A stretch of DNA of 64,000 nucleotides from Camelus bactrianus (Eukaryota > Chordata > Mammalia > Artiodactyla > Camelidae), in assembly GCF_048773025.1 (NCBI RefSeq), contig NW_027413958.1:638001-702000 (forward strand), in the 5' to 3' direction. Made by a program: the position numbers and the translations under genes. Below are positions 59,601 to 64,000 of this stretch, one piece after another (within the stretch, counting starts at the first letter, position 1; each line of letters opens with the position of its first letter). A model generated the notes under the pieces. It searched no databases and was not told the DNA's origin. It saw nothing but the letters and a program-made list of their open reading frames with translations.

Positions 59601-60593
59601 GGGTTCACCTAGGAGCCCTTCGAGTTTCTTCCCCGAGTCCCTCACAGTGCGGGCTGCCGGGGAAAGGCGGGGGTTGGGCTGGAAAAGCAGGAAGCATCTA
59701 GTGCCTCCCCATGGACAGGGGAGGTAATTAGCGGACTTCTCCCTGCCAGGGAACACCTGTGACACCAGGCAGCTGCGTCGGGGGCGGCCCCGAACCTCCC
59801 CCACACAGTCAGCCGTGTTCCGGAATTCTGATTGTGGGGAAGTTCCTTCTTCTGTCTGCACCACCCGGGTTCTCCTAGGAGCATTTCGAGTGTCTTCCCC
59901 CAGTCCCTCCCTGTGCGGGCTGCCGGGGAACGGCGATGGTTGGGCTGGAAAAGCAGGTAGCATCTAGTGCCTCCCCATGGACAAGGGAGGTAATTAGCGG
60001 AATACCCCCTGCCAGGGAACACCTGTGACACCAGGCACCTTCGTGGAGGGCGGCCCTAAACCTCCCCCACACAGTCATCCGTGTTCCGGAATTCTGAGTG
60101 TGTGGAGGTTCCGTCTTCTGTCTACAGCACCCGGGATCTCCTAGGAGCCCTTCGATTGTCTTCCCCGAGTCCCTCCCAGTGCGGGCTGCCGGGGAAAGGC
60201 GGGGGTTGGGCTGGAAACGCAGGTAGCATCTAGTGCCTCCCCATGGACAGGGGAGGTAATTAGCGGACTTCCCCCTGCCAGGGAACACCTGTGACACAAG
60301 GAAGCTGCGTGGAGGGCGGCCCCGAACCTCCCCCACACAGTCATCCGTGTTCCGGAATTCTGAGTGTGGGGAGGTTCCGTCTTATGTCTGCAGCACCCGG
60401 GTTCACCTAGGAGCCCTTCGAGTGTCTTCCCCGAGTCCCTCCCAGTGCGGGCTGCCGGGGAAAGGCGGGGGTTGGGCTGGAAAAGCAGGAAGCATCTAGT
60501 GCCTCCCCATGTACAGGGGAGGTAATTAGCGGACTTCTCCCTGCCAGGGAACACCTGTGACACCAGGCAGCTGCGTCGGGGGCGGCCCCGAAC
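56605..60593 (+). repeat. 15/16-monomer HOR, copy 1
   Basis: Fifteen monomers, 3,989 bp, repeated almost without change in the next unit. Shared rare marks are GGCTGGAACAGCAGG, CCCACTCAGTAACACG, GGCGGGCGTTGGG, GGGAACACGTGTGAC, GGGCTTCCGGGG, GAACCGCAGG, CCCCCTCACAGTCAGCC, GAGATTCTTCC, GAGCCAGTCGAG, GTGACACAGGCAGC and GTGTCTCGCCCC. At 58,267 it lacks one monomer present in copy 2. Confidence 0.9.
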
Positions 60594-63500
60594 CTCCCCC
60601 ACACAGTCAGCCGTGTTCCGGAATTCTGATTGTGGGGAAGTTCCGTCTTCTGTCTGCAGCACCCGGGTTCTCCTAGGAGCCATTCGAGTGTCTTCCCCCA
60701 GTCCCTCCCTTTGCGGTCTGCCGGGGAACGGTGGGGGTTGGGCTGGAACAGCAGGTAGCATCTTGTGCCTCCCCATGGACAAGGGAGGTAATTAGCGGAC
60801 TACCCCCTGCCAGGGAACAACTGTGAAACCAGGAAGCTGCGTGGAGTGCGGCCCTAAACCTCACCCACTCAGTAACACGTGTTCCGGAATTCTGAGTGTG
60901 GGGAGGTTCCGTCTTCTGTCTGCAGCACCCGGGTTCTCCTAGGAGCCTTTCGAGTGTCTTCTCCCAGTCCCTCCCTGTGCGGGCTGCCGGGGAAAGGCGG
61001 GCGTTGGGCTGGAAAAGCAGGTAGCATCTTGTGCCTCCCCATGGACAAGGGAGGTAATTAGCGGACTTCCCCCTGCCAGGGAACACGTGTGACACCAGGC
61101 AGCTGCGTGGATGGCGGCCCCGAACCTCCCCCACACAGTCAGCCGTGTTCCGGAATTCTGAGTGTGGGGAGGTTCCGTCTTCTGTCTGCAGCACCCGGGA
61201 TCTCCTAGGAGCCCTTCGAGTGTCTTCCCCGAATCCCTCCCACTGCGGGCTTCCGGGGAAAGGCGGGGGTTGGCCTGGAAACTCAGGTAGCATCTAGTGC
61301 CTCCCCATGGACAGGGGAGGTAATTAGCGGCCTTCCCCCTACCAGGGAACACCTGTGACACCAGGAAGCTACGTGGGGTGCGGCCCTAAACCTCCCCCAC
61401 ACAGTCACACGTGTTCCGGAATTCTGAGTGTGGGGAGGTTCCGTCTTCTGTCTGCAGCACCCGGGATTTCCTAGGAGCCCTTCGAGTGTCTTCCCCGAGT
61501 CCTTCCCTTTGCGGGCTGCCGGGGAAAGGCGGGGGTTGGGCTGGAAACTCAGGTAGCATCTAGTGCCTCCCCATGGACAGGGGAGGTAATTAGCGGACTT
61601 CCCCCTGCCAGGGAACACCTGTGACACCAGGCAGCTGAGTGGAGGGCGGCCCTAAACCTCCCCCACACAGTCATCCGTGTTCCGGAATTCTGAGTGTGGG
61701 GAGGTTCCGTCTTATGTCTGCAGCACCCGGGATTTCCTAGGAGCTCTTCGAGTGTCTTCCCCCAGTCCGTCCCAGTGCGGGCTGCCGAGGAAAGGAGGGG
61801 GTTGGGCTGGAACCGCAGGTAGCATCTAGTGCCTCCCCATGGACAGGGGAGGAAATTAGCGGACTTCTCCCTGCCAGGGAACACCTGTGACACCAGGCAG
61901 CTGCGTGGGGGGCGGCCCCGAACCTCCCCCTCACAGTCAGCCGTGTTCCGGAATTCTGATTGTGGGGAAGTTCCGTCTTCTGTCTGCAGCACCCGGGATC
62001 TCCTAGGAGCCTTTTGAGATTCTTCCCCCAGTCCCTCACTTTGCGGGCTGCCGGGGAACGGTGGGGGTTGGGCTGGAAAAGCAGGTAGCATCTAGTGCCT
62101 CCCCATGGACAAGGGAGGTAATTAGCGGACTACCCCCTGCCAGGGAACAACTGTGACACCAGGAAGATACGTGGAGTGCGGCCCTAAACCTCACCCACAC
62201 AGTCACACGTGTTCCGGAATTCTGAGTGTGGGGAGGTTCCGTCTTCTGTCTGCAGCACCCGGGTTCTCCTAGGAGGCTTTCGAGTGTCTTCCCCCAGTCC
62301 CTCCCTGTGCGGGCTGCCGGGGAACGTTGCGGGTTGGGCTGGAAAAGCAGGTAGCATCTTGTGCCTCCCCATGGACAAGGGAGGTAATTAGCGGACTTCC
62401 CCCTGCCAGGGAACACCTGTGACACCAGGCAGCTGTGTGGAGGGCGGCCCCGAACCTCCCCCACACAGTCAGCCGTGTTCCGGAATTCTGAGTGTGGGGA
62501 GGTTCCGTCTTCTGTCTGCAGCACCCGGGATCTCCTAGGAGCCCTTCGAGTGTCTTCCCCGAATCCCTCCCACTGCGGGCTTCCGGGGAAAGGCGGGGGT
62601 TGGGCTGGAAACTCTGGTAGCATCTAGTGCCTCCCCATGGACAGGGGAGGTAATTAGCGGTCTTCCCCCTACCAGGGAACACCTGTGACACCAGGAAGCT
62701 ATGTGGAGGGCGGCCCTAAACCTCCCCCACACAGTCATCCGTGTTCCGGAATTCTGAGTGTGGGGAGGTTCCGTCTTCTGTCTGCAGCACCCGGGATCTC
62801 CTAGGAGCCAGTCGAGTGTCTTCCCCGAGTCCCTCCCAGTGCGGGCTGCCGGGGAAAGGCGGGGGTTGGGCTGGAAAAGCAGGTAGCATCTAGTGCCTCC
62901 CCATGGACAGGGGAGGTAATCAGCGGAATTCCCCCTGCCAGGGAACACCTGTGACACAGGCAGCTGCGTGGAGGGCGGCCCTAAACCTCCCCCACACAGT
63001 CATCCGTGTTCCGGAATTCTGAGTGTGTGGAGGTTCCGTCTTCTGTCTGCAGCACCCGGGATCTCCTAGGAGCCCTTCGAGTGTCTCGCCCCAGTCCGTC
63101 CCAGTGCGGGCTGCCGAGGAAAGGAGGGGGTTGGGCTGGAAACGCAGGTAGCATCTAGTGCCTCCCCATGGACAGGGGAGGTAATTAGCGGACTTCTCCC
63201 TGCCAGGGAACACCTGTGACACCAGGCAGCTGCGTGGGGTTCGGCCCCGAACCTCCCCCACAGTGTCAGCCGTGTTCCGGAATTCTGATTGTGGGGAAGT
63301 TCCGTCTTCTGTCTGCAGCACCCGGGTTCTCCTAGGAGCCTTTCGAGTGTCTTCCCCCAGTCCCTCCCTGTGCGGGCTGCTGGGGAACGGCGGGGGTTTG
63401 GCTGAAAAAGCAGGTAGCATCTAGTGCCTCCCCATGGACAAGGGAGGTAATTAGCGGACTACCCCCTGCCAGGAAACAACTGTGACACCAGGAAGCTGCG

Positions 63501-64000
63501 TGGGTTGCGGCCCTAAACCTACCCCACACAGTAACACGTGTTCCGGAATTCTGAGTGTGGGGAGGTTCCGTCTTATGTCTGCAGCACCCGGGTTCACCTA
63601 GGAGCCCTTCGAGTGTCTTCCCCGAGTCCCTCACAGTGCGGGCTGCCGGGGAAAGGCGGGGGTTGGGCTGCAAACGCAGGTAGCATCTAGTGCCTCCCCA
63701 TGGACAGGGGAGGTAATTAGCGGACTTCCACCTGCCAGGGAACACCTGTGACACAAGGCAGCTGCGTGGAGGGCGGCCCCGAACCTCCCCCACACAGTCA
63801 TCCGTGTTCCGGAATTCTGAGTGTGGGGAGGTTCCGTCTTATATCTGCAGCACCCGGGTTCACCTAGGAGCCCTTCGAGTTTCTTCCCCGAGTCCCTCAC
63901 AGTGCGGGCTGCCGGGGAAAGGCGGGGGTTGGGCTGGAAAAGCAGGAAGCATCTAGTGCCTCCCCATGGACAGGGGAGGTAATTAGCGGACTTCTCCCTG
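60594..64000 (+). repeat. 15/16-monomer HOR, copy 2 (cut by window end)
   Basis: Matches copy 1 at 3,989 bp up to 62,255 and at 4,255 bp from 62,522 to the end of the window, so it continues beyond base 64,000. Over the aligned 3.4 kb I noticed only a handful of differences (for example GGGATTTCC for GGGATCTCC near 61,465, and GGAAAAGC for GGAAACTC near 62,877), about 99.8% identity or better. It contains one extra monomer at 62,256-62,521. Confidence 0.9.
62256..62521 (+). repeat. Monomer present in copy 2, absent from copy 1
   Basis: A complete 266 bp type A-like monomer (GGTTCTCC, GGAGGCTTTCGAG, GGGGAACGTTGCGGG, CATCTTGTG) ending with CCCCGAACC and CAGCCGTG. It is followed by the CCCCGAATCCCTCCCACTG monomer. 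Elsewhere (near 7,140, 9,535, 12,725, 19,375, 26,280, 47,820, 57,130) that monomer is also preceded by a CAGCCGTG ending, while in copy 1 it follows a CACACGTG ending. Copy 1 has therefore probably lost this monomer. Confidence 0.75.

Larger units (their letters stand above)
1..64000 (+). repeat. 266 bp satellite DNA array, about 240 monomers
   Basis: Every part of the window aligns to a 266 bp unit. Taking CACCCGG as base 1, a monomer reads in order: a 10 bp palindrome CTCCTAGGAG (11-20), a pyrimidine tract (about 31-51), a G-rich core (56-83), GTAGCATCTAGTGCC, CCATGG (114-119), GGTAATTAGCGGA, CTGCCAGGGAAC (148-159), a GCGGCC segment, TTCCGGAATTC, and finally CTGCAG (261-266). The EcoRI-type anchor recurs 240 times between bases 256 and 63,812 with almost no length drift, and indels are nearly all 1-3 bp. 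All monomers share one orientation. No insertion or unique sequence was seen. This is satellite DNA; the family is not one I recognise. Location (centromere, pericentromere, subtelomere or a heterochromatic arm) cannot be told from the window. There are no genes, so this entry also covers all gene-free stretches. Confidence 0.98.

Noticed and set aside
1-64000. CRISPR array
   Set aside because: Repeat units are contiguous and conserved over their whole length, with no variable spacers. The size and composition are those of satellite DNA.
1-64000. Macrosatellite or tandem gene array (rRNA, snRNA or D4Z4-like)
   Set aside because: No rRNA, tRNA or snRNA motif and no conserved protein domain in any frame. 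A 266 bp unit is too short for such gene arrays.
1-64000. LTR elements, other virus-like elements or transposon fragments
   Set aside because: No terminal repeats, target-site duplications, poly-A tails or enzyme motifs. Every interval aligns to the monomer.

Overview
The whole window is one uninterrupted tandem array of a GC-rich satellite DNA with a 266 bp monomer. A shared anchor (GAATTC within TTCCGGAATTC) recurs from base 256 to base 63,812. That is 63,556 bp for 239 periods, a net of only 18 bp short of perfect 266 bp spacing, so the window holds about 240.6 monomers, all in one orientation. I found no gene, RNA gene, transposon, SINE/LINE, LTR, simple-sequence tract or unique-sequence island. 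Both window ends lie inside the array.

A 64 kb homogeneous satellite with higher-order repeats (HORs) points to a eukaryotic centromeric, pericentromeric or subtelomeric block, most likely from an animal with a large genome and a long-read assembly. I do not recognise the family and cannot name a species. A consensus monomer is about 61% GC with 12 CpGs (observed/expected about 0.48). That is higher than the depleted level usual for vertebrate bulk DNA, though not CpG-island-like throughout.

Monomers fall into recurring sequence types. Type A and type B differ at about 20 of 266 positions (about 92% identical). Type C has a different centre (GCTGCCGAGGAAAGG). Many monomers are mosaics of these types. 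Above the monomer level the window is a patchwork of local HOR domains: mixed monomers with a partial 9-mer relic (1-5,589); a 9-monomer unit duplicated in tandem (5,590-10,377); a rearranged zone with a period near 4.5 kb containing a 5-mer duplication (10,378-19,914); a 4-mer repeated 3.3 times (19,915-23,428); mixed monomers, a second 4-mer duplication and a 17-monomer-spaced pair (23,429-31,138); 3.5 copies of a 16/17-monomer HOR with a nested dimer (31,139-46,411); mixed monomers (46,412-50,384); an 8/10-monomer tandem pair (50,385-55,190); a short mixed zone (55,191-56,604); and a 15/16-monomer unit duplicated almost without change (56,605-64,000).

The many short open reading frames, including antisense ones of 140-213 codons, are by-products of the repeat. 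Because 266 is not a multiple of three, the frame shifts at every monomer, so any stop conserved in the monomer closes every frame within 798 bp. The biological content is therefore the satellite's architecture and its history of unequal exchange, plus one G-quadruplex-type motif per monomer in most types. All alignments, boundaries and copy comparisons were made by eye; boundaries are good to roughly 10-50 bp unless stated.
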